From: Acidimicrobiales bacterium
GTDB taxonomy: Bacteria > Actinomycetota > Acidimicrobiia > Acidimicrobiales > CADCSY01
Length of the DNA stretch: 39,051 bases
Direction: 5' to 3'
NCBI GenBank assembly: GCA_030446545.1
Contig: JAUJNB010000018.1
Coordinates: 1-39,051 of the forward strand
In this document: positions 7,811 through 15,622 of the stretch, in pieces
Layout of the letters: every line of letters begins with the position of its first letter
How positions within the stretch are numbered: position 1 is the stretch's first letter
Made by a program: the position numbers and the translations under genes
Notes under the pieces: generated by a model
The model's database searches: none
Told to the model about the DNA's origin: nothing
Seen by the model: the letters and a program-made list of their open reading frames with translations, nothing else

Positions 7811-9227
7811 CGGGTGCCACCCCGGCCGGTCCCGAGGGCGTGGAGGCGAAGCCGTCGATCTGCTCCAGGAGCTGGTCCATCGCCGGGCCATAGGCCTCGG
7901 CGTAGGTGGGGAAAGGGTGCACCATGCCGGCCAACACCGACAGAGGAACGTCGGCGTGGATGGCGAGGGTCGCCTGGCCGATCAGTTCGTCGGCCCCGGG
8001 GCCCATGGCCGCCGCTCCCACCAGTACCCGACGGGTCCGGTCGGCGGTGAGAACGAGGCGGCCGGAGCTCGAGCCGTCGCTCCCCGCCCGAGGTGTCTCG
8101 GCCAGATCCACGGAGCTGCAGATGACGTCGATGCCCCGTCCGCCGGCGACATCGTGGCCCACGCCGACGGAGGCAACCGGGGGGTCGGTGTACACGGCGC
8201 GGGGGATGGCCCGGTAGTCGGCCACCATCCCCTTCCCGAAGAGGTTGGCCGCCACCACCTTGGCCTGGTAGTTGGCCCCGTGGGTGTAGGGCACGACGGC
8301 GGTGACGTCGCCTGCGGCCCAGACGTGATCGAGCCCCCGGACCCGGCAACGCTCGTCGATCGGCAACTCCTTGCCCTCCACTTCGAGGCCGAGGGACTCC
8401 AGCCCGATGCCGGCGGTGTTCGGCGTGCGGCCCACGGCGACCAGCACCCGTTCGACGTCGACCACGTGCCCGTCGTCGAGGTCGAGCCGGGCACCACGCG
8501 AGCCGGAGGACGCGGCCACGACCCCGCACCCGAGCCGGACGTCGACGCCGTCCCCGGTCAGGACGGAGGCGAGGAGGTCGGCCACGCTTCGGTCCTCGCC
8601 GCTGAGGAGCTGCGCCTGCGACTCGATCAGCGTCACCTCCACGCCGAAGCGGGCGTACACCTGGGCCAACTCGCAGCCGATCGCCCCTCCCCCGATGACG
8701 GCGAGCGACGAGGGCTGTGGGCCGGACGTGAGCGCCTGTTCGCTCGTCCAGGTGGGGATCCGGTCGAGCCCGTCGATGGGAAGGGTGCTCGGTGCACTGC
8801 CGGTGGCGACGACGAGATCGGTCCACCGCAGCCGGCGACCGTCGAGTACGACGAGGCCCGGTTCGATTCGTCCTCGCCCCCTCACCAGGCAGGCTCCTTC
8901 GAGCTCTTCGAGTTGGTGGGCCTTGGCCCGGTCGTCGCCATGGTTGACGGTCCGGTCGCGGCGAAGGACGGCCCGGGCCAGGGCCGGGCCGCCGTCGTCG
9001 AGGGCGATGTCGGCCACGGCGCCCAGCTCCACCGCCCGGGTGACGAGGTGGCGGACCTCAGCCGATCGCAGCAGCGCCTTGCTGGGCATGCAGGCCACGA
9101 AGGGGCAGTCACCGCCGACGCGGTTCCCCTCCACCACGGCGACCGACCGGCCCGCGGCGGAGGCGGCTCGGGCCAGCGTCAAGCCTGCGGAACCGGCGCC
9201 GAGCACGATGACGTCGAAGGTGTCCAT
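7803..9227 (-). CDS. FAD-dependent pyridine nucleotide-disulphide oxidoreductase (dihydrolipoyl dehydrogenase / mercuric reductase-like)
   Basis: 474 residues of class I NAD(P)H-disulphide oxidoreductase. The FAD motif GAGSAG is at 10-15. The redox pair is CPFVAC (Cys41 and Cys46) in a GGDCPFVACMPSK context, where GGTCLNVGCIPSK is usual. An NAD(P) motif, GGGAIGCE, lies mid-protein, followed by an ATG-like segment WAAGDVT. The C-terminal dimer domain contains YTDPPVASVG and the catalytic His-Glu pair in HPFPTYAE. The ATG at 9227 was chosen because homology starts there; the frame extends to 9281. No lipoyl domain or mercuric N-terminal domain is present. It lies 7 nt after the SDR stop. The physiological disulphide is unknown. 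Confidence 0.85.
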   Translation of the reverse strand: MDTFDVIVLGAGSAGLTLARAASAAGRSVAVVEGNRVGGDCPFVACMPSKALLRSAEVRHLVTRAVELGAVADIALDDGGPALARAVLRRDRTVNHGDDRAKAHQLEELEGACLVRGRGRIEPGLVVLDGRRLRWTDLVVATGSAPSTLPIDGLDRIPTWTSEQALTSGPQPSSLAVIGGGAIGCELAQVYARFGVEVTLIESQAQLLSGEDRSVADLLASVLTGDGVDVRLGCGVVAASSGSRGARLDLDDGHVVDVERVLVAVGRTPNTAGIGLESLGLEVEGKELPIDERCRVRGLDHVWAAGDVTAVVPYTHGANYQAKVVAANLFGKGMVADYRAIPRAVYTDPPVASVGVGHDVAGGRGIDVICSSVDLAETPRAGSDGSSSGRLVLTADRTRRVLVGAAAMGPGADELIGQATLAIHADVPLSVLAGMVHPFPTYAEAYGPAMDQLLEQIDGFASTPSGPAGVAPDA

Positions 9228-9234
9228 CGTCGGT

Positions 9235-10020
9235 CTACGCCCCCTGGCCGAGGTTGCGCATGAGCCCACCGTCCATGACATAGGACGATCCGGTGACGTA
9301 GTCGCTGTCGCTCGACGCCAGGAACACGGCCAGGCGGGCGATCTCCGACGGTTGGGCGGCCCGCTTGAACGGGATGCTCTGCACCTGTTGATCGAGGAGC
9401 TCGGGATCGTCGATGGCGGCCTGGTTGAACGGGGTGAGGACCATGCCGGGGGCCAGGTTGTTGACGTTGATGCGCAGGGGGGCCAACTCCAGGGCGAGGG
9501 TACGGGTCAGGTTGCGGACCGCTCCCTTGGAGCAGTCGTAGTCCGAACCGCCCGCGTTGGGAATGTCCTCGTGCACCGAGGTGACGTTGATGATCTTGCC
9601 ACCCTGGGTGCCGGTGGCCTTTCGTAGCCGGACAAAGCGCCGGCAGCAGAAGAAGGTCCCGTAGAGGTTGGTGCGCAGGGCCCGGTCCCACACCTCGGTG
9701 CTCAAGTCGGCCACCTCCTGGCCCGAGGCGTCCACGCCCGCGTTGTTCACCAGGATGTCGACCGAGCCGAACGCCTCGACGGCGCGGTCGAACATGGCCT
9801 CCACGTCGTCCTCCTCGGAGATGTCGGCCTGCACCACCACCGCCCTTCGCCCGACCGACTCGATCGTTCGGCGGGTCGCCTCGGCCCCGTCGCGGTCGTC
9901 GAGGTAGTGCACGACCACGTCGGCTCCTTCCCTGGCGAACTCCTCGGCCGTCGCTTGGCCGATGCCTGAGTCGGAACCGGTGATCAGCGTTACCTTGCCC
10001 TGCAGCCGGCTGTCGGCCAT
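9235..10020 (-). CDS. SDR oxidoreductase, glucose 1-dehydrogenase-like
   Basis: 261 residues of classical SDR. The cofactor motif TGSDSGIG is at 14-21, NNAG at 92-95, and the catalytic Ser148, Tyr161 and Lys165 lie in VTSVHEDIPN and YDCSK. The SVHEDIP segment, LALELAPLRINVNNLAPG and the SSYVMDGG end are characteristic of the glucose 1-dehydrogenase subgroup. The start is set by the AAGGAG ribosome site 8 nt before ATG 10020; the ATG at 10026 is too close to it. It lies 26 nt after the GH15 gene. Oxidising glucose released by that hydrolase is a reasonable inference; the actual substrate is untested. Confidence 0.85.
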   Translation of the reverse strand: MADSRLQGKVTLITGSDSGIGQATAEEFAREGADVVVHYLDDRDGAEATRRTIESVGRRAVVVQADISEEDDVEAMFDRAVEAFGSVDILVNNAGVDASGQEVADLSTEVWDRALRTNLYGTFFCCRRFVRLRKATGTQGGKIINVTSVHEDIPNAGGSDYDCSKGAVRNLTRTLALELAPLRINVNNLAPGMVLTPFNQAAIDDPELLDQQVQSIPFKRAAQPSEIARLAVFLASSDSDYVTGSSYVMDGGLMRNLGQGA

Positions 10021-10046
10021 GTCCATGCTCCTTTGTTGGGAATGGG

Positions 10047-11885
10047 TCAGGTTGTGTCGTTGCTGCTGGTCCGGGCCGCCTCGGTGAGACGCCACGCCGC
10101 GTTGATCAGCCCCACGTGGGAGAAGGCCTGGGGGAAGTTGCCCAGCAGCTCCCCGCCTTCGGGATCGGCCTCCTCGGCCAGCAGGCCCAGATCGTTCCCG
10201 TAGCTGCTGGCCCGCTCGAACCAGGCCTCAGCCCGCTCCAGCTCGCCCCCGAGGGCCAGGCACTCACTCAACCAGTAGGTGCAGATCAGAAAGCCCATGG
10301 GATCCCCCCGCCAGCGTCGCACCAGGCCGGCGTCACCCAGCTCCCGCTCCACTGCCTCGATGGTGGCCCACATCCGTTCGTCGTCGGCGGGAAGGAAGCC
10401 CACCAGCGGGAGCAGCAGGACCGATGCGTCCAGGTCGTCGGAGCCGAAGGCGCCGGTGTAGGCGCCCGCCTGCTCACTCCAGGCCTTGTCCAACACGGCC
10501 TGGCGGATCTGGCCTCGAGCGCGTTCCCAGCGCGCCGGGTCAGCCTGCTCGCCGAGCCGCGGGGCCAGGGCGACAGCTCGATCGACGGCGACCCAGCACA
10601 TCACCTTGGAGGACACGTACTGACGCTGCTGGTCGCGCGCTTCCCACATGCCGGCATCAGGGTCCCGCCAGGTGTCCGCAGCCCGGTTGGCCAGGGCCAC
10701 CAGCAGCGACTGGGTGGCCTCGCTCAGCTCACCCAACTGGTCACCCAGTTGGTGGGCGGCGTCCACCACCTCGCCGAGGATGTCGAGCTGGGACTGGTCC
10801 CAGGCGTCGTTGCCGATCCGAACGGGTTGGCTTCCCCGGAAGCCGGCCAGGTGGGCGAGGGTGCGCTCGGTCAGGTCACGCTCGCCGGCCACGCCGTACA
10901 TGACCTGGACCCGCTCGTCGTGGAGCTGGCCGGCGGCCTGGGCGATCCAGCGGAAGAACTTGTCGGCCTCGTCGGGGCAGGCCGCGATCCACAGCGACCG
11001 GATGGTGAGGCTGAGGTCGCGCAGCCAGGCGAACCGGTAATCGAAGTTGAGGTCACCGCCGATCACTTCGGGAAGCGATGTGGTGGCCGCGGCCACCACT
11101 GCGCCACTCGGCGCGTAGGTGAGCCCCTGCAGTACCAGGGAGCTCCGGAGCACGGCCTGGCGGTGCCGTCCCTGGTACTCCTGGTGCCGCGTCGACCATG
11201 ACCGCCACCCCTCCAGGGTGTCCTCGAGGTTCGGCCCCTCACCGGACGACCTTCCCTCTCCTCCCGGGAAGGACGGGGTCGCTGCGAGTCGGAAGTCGAG
11301 TGTCTCTCCGGCGGCCACGCGAAAGGTGGCCTGGGCCGTGGTCGACCGGCGGGTCAGGGCCACGTCCCCGGTGAGGGTCAGGGTGAGCGGCCCGCCCCGG
11401 GCGACCAGGCCCTCAGGCTCGTCACTCAGATGCGGGGTGGTGAGGCCGTACTCCATGCGGGGCGAGAGCTCCATGTCCATCGAGACCGTCCCACGACGGC
11501 CGTGGACCCGGCGCAGCAGGGTGTGGGGCGATCGCAGGCCGACGTCGTGGCCGCGAGCTCCGGGCTCCAGGGCCAGGGCGTCGGTGACCTCCACCTCGCC
11601 GGTATCGCTGACGAACGTCGTGCGGAGGACCAGCGTCGGGCCCAGGTAGCACCTGGTCGAACGGTGGTCGGCCGCAGGGCGCAGGGACCAGTGACCGGCG
11701 TGGGCGTCGAGCAGCCGGGCGAAGACCGACGGAGAGTCGAACCGGGTCGGGCACCACCAGTCGATCGAGCCGCTGCGGTCGACCAGGGCCGCGCTGTGGC
11801 AGTCGGACAAGAATCCGTAGTCGCCGATCCGTCGACGATCCCAGTGGTGCACCGGTGCAGTCTGGTCGGTCGCCGCCTCGCCCAC
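10047..11885 (-). CDS. glycoside hydrolase family 15 (glucoamylase/trehalase-type)
   Basis: A 612-residue cytosolic GH15 enzyme with no signal peptide. Residues 1-260 are the beta-sandwich domain (GDYGFLSDCHSAALV, FDSPSVFARLLD). The (alpha/alpha)6 barrel follows, with FDYRFAWLRDLSLT at 281-294, the general-acid Glu415 in AGMWEARD and the base region EEADPEGGELLGNFPQAFSH at 571-590. The length and N-terminal sequence match bacterial glucoamylase-like proteins, some of which are trehalases in actinomycetes, so substrate choice (trehalose or an alpha-glucan) is open. GTG 11885 is used as the start, 15 nt after the stop of the 53-aa peptide. A ruined paralogue lies at 5507-6594. Confidence 0.9.
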   Translation of the reverse strand: MGEAATDQTAPVHHWDRRRIGDYGFLSDCHSAALVDRSGSIDWWCPTRFDSPSVFARLLDAHAGHWSLRPAADHRSTRCYLGPTLVLRTTFVSDTGEVEVTDALALEPGARGHDVGLRSPHTLLRRVHGRRGTVSMDMELSPRMEYGLTTPHLSDEPEGLVARGGPLTLTLTGDVALTRRSTTAQATFRVAAGETLDFRLAATPSFPGGEGRSSGEGPNLEDTLEGWRSWSTRHQEYQGRHRQAVLRSSLVLQGLTYAPSGAVVAAATTSLPEVIGGDLNFDYRFAWLRDLSLTIRSLWIAACPDEADKFFRWIAQAAGQLHDERVQVMYGVAGERDLTERTLAHLAGFRGSQPVRIGNDAWDQSQLDILGEVVDAAHQLGDQLGELSEATQSLLVALANRAADTWRDPDAGMWEARDQQRQYVSSKVMCWVAVDRAVALAPRLGEQADPARWERARGQIRQAVLDKAWSEQAGAYTGAFGSDDLDASVLLLPLVGFLPADDERMWATIEAVERELGDAGLVRRWRGDPMGFLICTYWLSECLALGGELERAEAWFERASSYGNDLGLLAEEADPEGGELLGNFPQAFSHVGLINAAWRLTEAARTSSNDTT

Positions 11886-11900
11886 GCGGCTGTGCCGCGT

Positions 11901-12062
11901 TCATTTCGCGTGCTGTAATGCCATCACCTCGGCGGAGCTACGAACGGGCCTGAGCCACGAAGCGACGAACGCCACTCCCCAGAGGATCGCCGCCAGCGAC
12001 CAACCCCGGCCGAGGCTCGAGCTGGCGGACGGGTACATCGAGGTGAGGGTGTCGGGTGTCAC
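11901..12062 (-). CDS. 53-aa single-span membrane peptide, coupled to the membrane protein gene
   Basis: A short gene starting at GTG 12062 inside a GTGA overlap with the stop of the upstream membrane protein. The product has one probable transmembrane helix, GWSLAAILWGVAFVASWL, followed by a short tail (RPVRSSAEVMALQHAK). It lies between the large membrane protein and GH15 within the same operon. Tight coupling and a credible helix support a real gene. The function is unknown; a small subunit of the large membrane protein is possible. Confidence 0.55.
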   Translation of the reverse strand: MTPDTLTSMYPSASSSLGRGWSLAAILWGVAFVASWLRPVRSSAEVMALQHAK

Positions 12063-13069
12063 GGCGGTGGTGGGTGCACCCCCGGGTGTTGCAGGGCCAG
12101 TCCGACGAGGAGGCTGGCCGCTCCCACGACCGGAGGCAGGAGATGCCAAAGGTCGGTGTAGCCGACGGCGAAGTGCACGCCCAGTGCCGCACCCAACGAC
12201 ACCACCCCGGCCAGCGCCACCGCCTGGTGCAGATGGCGCGACGGTCGTGCGCACCAGAGGCACAGCATCGTCGTGAGGCCCATGGTCACCACGCCCCCAC
12301 CGAATCCGGCCCGATCGTGGGCCAGGAGGGGGATCAGGCGGGGGTTGGCGGCCCGCAGCTCGGCCGCCGACACCCCGATGAAATCGAGGTCCTCGGGGAC
12401 GAAGGTGGGGCCGATGCCCACCCGGAGGATGGCCAGGCCTCCCGATGCCACCGCGGCGGCTCCGAGGAGCAGCACCAGGCGACCCAGGCTGAAGCGGTCA
12501 TGCCCGCGCAGCCAGCCACCATGACGCCCCAACCAACGCGGCGTCAGCGGTGTACCGACGAGTCTCCGCGTCCGCCACAGACCGCCCACGAACACCGGCA
12601 AGAGCAACAGCGTGCCCACTCCGTGCCAGGTGTCGAGGTAGCCGTAGCCGAGGTAGGCGAAGAAGCTCAGGAACCCGACGACACCACTGATCAACCAGGT
12701 CCACCAGGCCCACTGCTCGCCTCGGGAAAGCGGGAAGACGGTCAGCCACACGTAGAGCACGCCGAGCCCCATCATCGTTCCGCCGAATGCCGCTCGGTCG
12801 TGAACCATGAAGTCCACCACCCGACAGGAGGCGAGGCCACAGAGGTCGTCGGCGCTCATCCCCAGGTAGTGGATGTCCTGGGGCAGGAACTCGCCGGTCG
12901 CCGCCAGGAACAGCATGAACCCGCCGGAGAACAGCAGCGCGCCGGCGAACGTCAGGAGCAGTGGTCGACCGTCGCCCACGAGGGGAGGCAGGAAGCCGAC
13001 CCGGTCACTCTCGTGGCCTTCCACGTGGCCATGGTCCCACGATGTCGATGGCCGTCGTGACGGGCCCAT
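12059..13069 (-). CDS. polytopic membrane protein with internal duplication (HDRAxFGG repeat)
   Basis: 336 residues with about eight hydrophobic helices. It consists of two similar halves. The first has FLPQDIHYLGMSADDL (61-76), HDRAAFGG (90-97) and YLDTWH (144-149). The second has FVPEDLDFIGVSAAEL (223-238), HDRAGFGG (251-258) and YTDLWH (304-309). The paired His, Asp and Arg next to membrane helices look like a conserved functional site, possibly metal or polar ligand binding, but no function is known to me. ATG 13069 follows GGCAGGAG directly; GTG 13024 is a possible later start. It is the first gene of the GH15 operon. Confidence 0.75.
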   Translation of the reverse strand: MGPSRRPSTSWDHGHVEGHESDRVGFLPPLVGDGRPLLLTFAGALLFSGGFMLFLAATGEFLPQDIHYLGMSADDLCGLASCRVVDFMVHDRAAFGGTMMGLGVLYVWLTVFPLSRGEQWAWWTWLISGVVGFLSFFAYLGYGYLDTWHGVGTLLLLPVFVGGLWRTRRLVGTPLTPRWLGRHGGWLRGHDRFSLGRLVLLLGAAAVASGGLAILRVGIGPTFVPEDLDFIGVSAAELRAANPRLIPLLAHDRAGFGGGVVTMGLTTMLCLWCARPSRHLHQAVALAGVVSLGAALGVHFAVGYTDLWHLLPPVVGAASLLVGLALQHPGVHPPPP

Positions 13070-13181
13070 CTCCTGCCAGGATGTCCTTGCGGAGCCGCGC
13101 CTCCAGCCCGGTCCCGCTCGGAGTGAGCGACCGGCGACGGGCCAGGCATGAATGCTGGTGGCCACCAAGAGGGGGGAGCTG

Positions 13182-13652
13182 ATGCGCAAGCTCATCGTGC
13201 TGTGCGCCACCACGGGCTGGCTCTTTGCTGCCTGCGGCGACGGCACCGACGACGTCGCCCCCACCACGACGACCGTCGCCACGACCATGCCCATGCCTCC
13301 GACCACGTCCACGACCGTCGAACCGATCACCACCTCCACGCGGGTCGCAACCACCCCGACCACGCCTGGCGGAGGTGGGGCCACGACCCCCGCCGCCCAG
13401 CGATGCGCTTCGATCGCGTTCACGCCCGACAGCGAGGATGTGGCCAGCGACATCACCGCCTCCGGTCTCTCGTGCGCGGAAGCCGAGTCGTTCGTCCGGG
13501 TCGCCGGTGAGCAGACCAGCTCCGGCGGGCCCGCGGAGGTCGATGTGGAGGGTTACCACTGCGTCCTCACCCAGCGCGAGCAGGACCCACTGCCCCAGGC
13601 CTCCTACCGGTGCGTGAACGGCCCGAGAACGGTCATGTTCGTGCGAACCTGA
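13182..13652 (+). CDS. small lipoprotein with Thr/Pro-rich linker
   Basis: 156 residues. The N-terminus (MRKLIVLCAT) leads to a lipobox LFAAC, Cys18, so a membrane-anchored exported lipoprotein is predicted. Residues about 25-65 are a Thr/Pro/Val linker. The C-terminal domain of about 85 residues contains four cysteines (RCAS, LSCAE, YHCVL, YRCVN), likely forming two disulphides. ATG 13182 is preceded by GGGGGGAG. It is divergent from the duplicated membrane protein, separated by 112 bp. The globular domain is unrecognised. The 216 bp after it contain nothing I can support. Confidence 0.7.
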   Translation: MRKLIVLCATTGWLFAACGDGTDDVAPTTTTVATTMPMPPTTSTTVEPITTSTRVATTPTTPGGGGATTPAAQRCASIAFTPDSEDVASDITASGLSCAEAESFVRVAGEQTSSGGPAEVDVEGYHCVLTQREQDPLPQASYRCVNGPRTVMFVRT

Positions 13653-13868
13653 CGAAGTGGGCGTCGGACCTCGGCATGAGGGGAAGGGAAGTTGGTTTCA
13701 GGACACAGAGGGAGATGCACCGAACCGTGCAGCGAGAGGAAGCCTCGACGAGCCGCGCCAAGAGCTTGGAGCAGGCGGTTCGATCGGCCACGGTCGTTGG
13801 GCCCCGGGGTGGCGGCAGCCTCGGCTCGGGCGGCGTGTCGAAGGCCCGAGGCGAGCAGGCTCGTGATT

Positions 13869-15488
13869 TCAAGTACTGGCTTTCGCACTCCCGACACCGC
13901 CGACGGCATTCCGACCGCCACGATTTCGCGATCGTTTGCTCAAGAGCCACGCTGCGCCAATCCCCAGGCCCAGCCCGAGCAACAGCGCGGCGCCGAGACC
14001 CGCCCACCGGCGGGAGGCCGAAGCATTGGACGACTCCGTAGCCCCGTCCAGCATGAGTGTGGCGGTGTACACGTCCTCGGGCTGGAACTCCCGGTCGGCG
14101 TTGCGGGAATCCTGCCAGGCGACGTACACCGCGCCGTCGGTGGAATCGATGCCGACGTTGGTCTTGCTGTCGATGTCATTGGAGTAGACGCCGATTGAAC
14201 GGTCGATGCTGCGGTCGGTGATGCGGATGTTGGGGGAGAACGTGGCACCCTGATCGGACGACGAGGCGTAGTAGACGTCCTGGAAGCCGGTTTCCTCCTC
14301 GCCGGGCGGGGGCGGGGCCGCCGTACTGAGGCGTCCGTCGTACCAGGCGACGTCGACGCGACCGTTGGACGCGATCGAGACGTTAGGATGGAACTGACTG
14401 GCGGGCACGGCGGCCCCTTTGTCGTCGTTCACCACCCCCCGTTGGCCCCAGGTCTCGCCTCCGTCGAGGGACGCCCGGAGAAAGATCTCGAAGTCGCCTT
14501 TGAAATCGTCTCCTGAGTTCATCTCCTCCTCGTTGGCGTGCCAGGCGAGGTAGATCGCCGAGGAGTTGGGATCGGCGACGATCACGCCGGGACGGGGCGC
14601 CTCTTGGTTGCCCGGATCGATGTCCCGACCCGGTGAGAAGGTTCTGCCCTGGTCGGTCGACCGGACGTACTGGATGGGTCGCACCGGTCCGTCCTGGCCG
14701 TTCGGGTTGTCCCCCGGAGGGTACTCACGGGTCCAGTAGGCCGCGTGCACCACTCCCTGCCCATCCACGGTCATGACGGGGTAGTCGCCGCCCCGGTCGT
14801 CGGTGAGGTCGACCGGCGCTCCGAACGTCCGGCCGCCGTCGCCGGAGGCGGCGATCGTGCTCTTGAGCTTCTCCTCGGCGTTGCGGAACACGCCCTGGCG
14901 CCAGCCGACGTAGACCCGGTCGGAATCGTTCGGGTCCACGGCCACGGTGGGTCCCTTGTTCAGACCTCGATCCGGATCGTCGTCGGGAGCGTCGAACACC
15001 ATCGTCGTGTCGAAGGTCCGTCCGCTGTCGGCCGATCGGGCCAGATACAGGCTCCGTGGGGTGTTGTCCCGCCCTTGGCCCAGGGCTGGACCGGCGGCGA
15101 AGGCGACGTACAACACGCCATCAGAGCCGAAGGTGGGCGAGGCCAAGGGCCCGTACTCCGCACCGGGGGCGCAGACCGGATCCTCCTCGGTCATGAGGTC
15201 GCCACCAGCGAACCAGCTCCGGCCGTCATCGACCGAGATGTGAGCCTTGCACGCCAGCTGGCCCCGGACGTCGGCTTCCACGATGACCAGCTCGCCGTTG
15301 GTCGGGTTGCGCTCCAGCCGCGGCGACGAGTGGGCCCGGACCGGCGCAGGGTTCGAGGTGACCTGTACGGCGGCGGTGACGACACCTTCGTCGCGCCCGT
15401 CCTGGGCAGTCGCCGGCAACCCGGTCGTCAGGACCACGGTCCCCGCCAGCAACAGGCCCGCCCATCGGATGGTCTTCGACAGGTGCAC
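13869..15488 (-). CDS. secreted, membrane-anchored Asp-box (BNR/sialidase-fold) protein
   Basis: 539 residues. A signal peptide (LSKTIRWAGLLLAGTVVLTTGLPATAQ, positions about 3-29) leads into a six-bladed propeller. Six Asp boxes are visible: SVDDGRSW (85-92), SADSGRTF (152-159), SGDGGRTF (215-222), STDQGRTF (277-284), SLDGGETW (340-347) and SSDQGATF (410-417). A C-terminal helix near 497-517 followed by KRSRNRGGR anchors it, leaving the propeller outside. GTG 15488 has a GGAAGGA ribosome site 6 nt upstream; the earlier in-frame start at 15617 is not supported. The fold is shared by exo-alpha-sialidases and non-enzymatic propellers. The arginine triad of sialidases was not identified, so activity is unassigned. 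Confidence 0.8.
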   Translation of the reverse strand: MHLSKTIRWAGLLLAGTVVLTTGLPATAQDGRDEGVVTAAVQVTSNPAPVRAHSSPRLERNPTNGELVIVEADVRGQLACKAHISVDDGRSWFAGGDLMTEEDPVCAPGAEYGPLASPTFGSDGVLYVAFAAGPALGQGRDNTPRSLYLARSADSGRTFDTTMVFDAPDDDPDRGLNKGPTVAVDPNDSDRVYVGWRQGVFRNAEEKLKSTIAASGDGGRTFGAPVDLTDDRGGDYPVMTVDGQGVVHAAYWTREYPPGDNPNGQDGPVRPIQYVRSTDQGRTFSPGRDIDPGNQEAPRPGVIVADPNSSAIYLAWHANEEEMNSGDDFKGDFEIFLRASLDGGETWGQRGVVNDDKGAAVPASQFHPNVSIASNGRVDVAWYDGRLSTAAPPPPGEEETGFQDVYYASSSDQGATFSPNIRITDRSIDRSIGVYSNDIDSKTNVGIDSTDGAVYVAWQDSRNADREFQPEDVYTATLMLDGATESSNASASRRWAGLGAALLLGLGLGIGAAWLLSKRSRNRGGRNAVGGVGSAKAST

Positions 15489-15505
15489 AGAGGTCCTTCC
15501 GAAGG

Positions 15506-15511
15506 AATATA
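15506..15511 (-). promoter_or_regulatory. candidate -10 box (TATATT) for the Asp-box protein gene
   Basis: TATATT on the minus strand, 17 nt before GTG 15488, in an AT-richer patch unlike the surrounding DNA. Next to it TCCTTC-C-GAAGGA (15494-15506) is an inverted repeat that includes the ribosome-binding site and could act as an operator or hairpin. Confidence 0.35.
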
Positions 15512-15622
15512 AGAGAGGAAAGGCTAGCTCAGTCGGCGCGTAGCTACCCAGCTCTGTATGCCCCGGGCCGCGAACAGAGTTGACGGCGATGGCCGCGCGT
15601 CCGACCCATGCCCCCATCGGAA

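Noticed and set aside
13125..13165. CCAGGCATGAATGCTGG near-palindrome between divergent genes as an operator
   Set aside because: The symmetry needs a bulged base, it is not repeated elsewhere, and no regulator is linked to it.
13152..13181. Earlier ATG for the small lipoprotein
   Set aside because: It would place charged residues before the signal peptide. The GGGGGGAG site points to ATG 13182.
13070..13456. N-terminal extension of the duplicated membrane protein
   Set aside because: It overlaps the divergent lipoprotein gene and has valine-rich translation of a Thr-rich coding region. The ribosome site and homology favour 13069.
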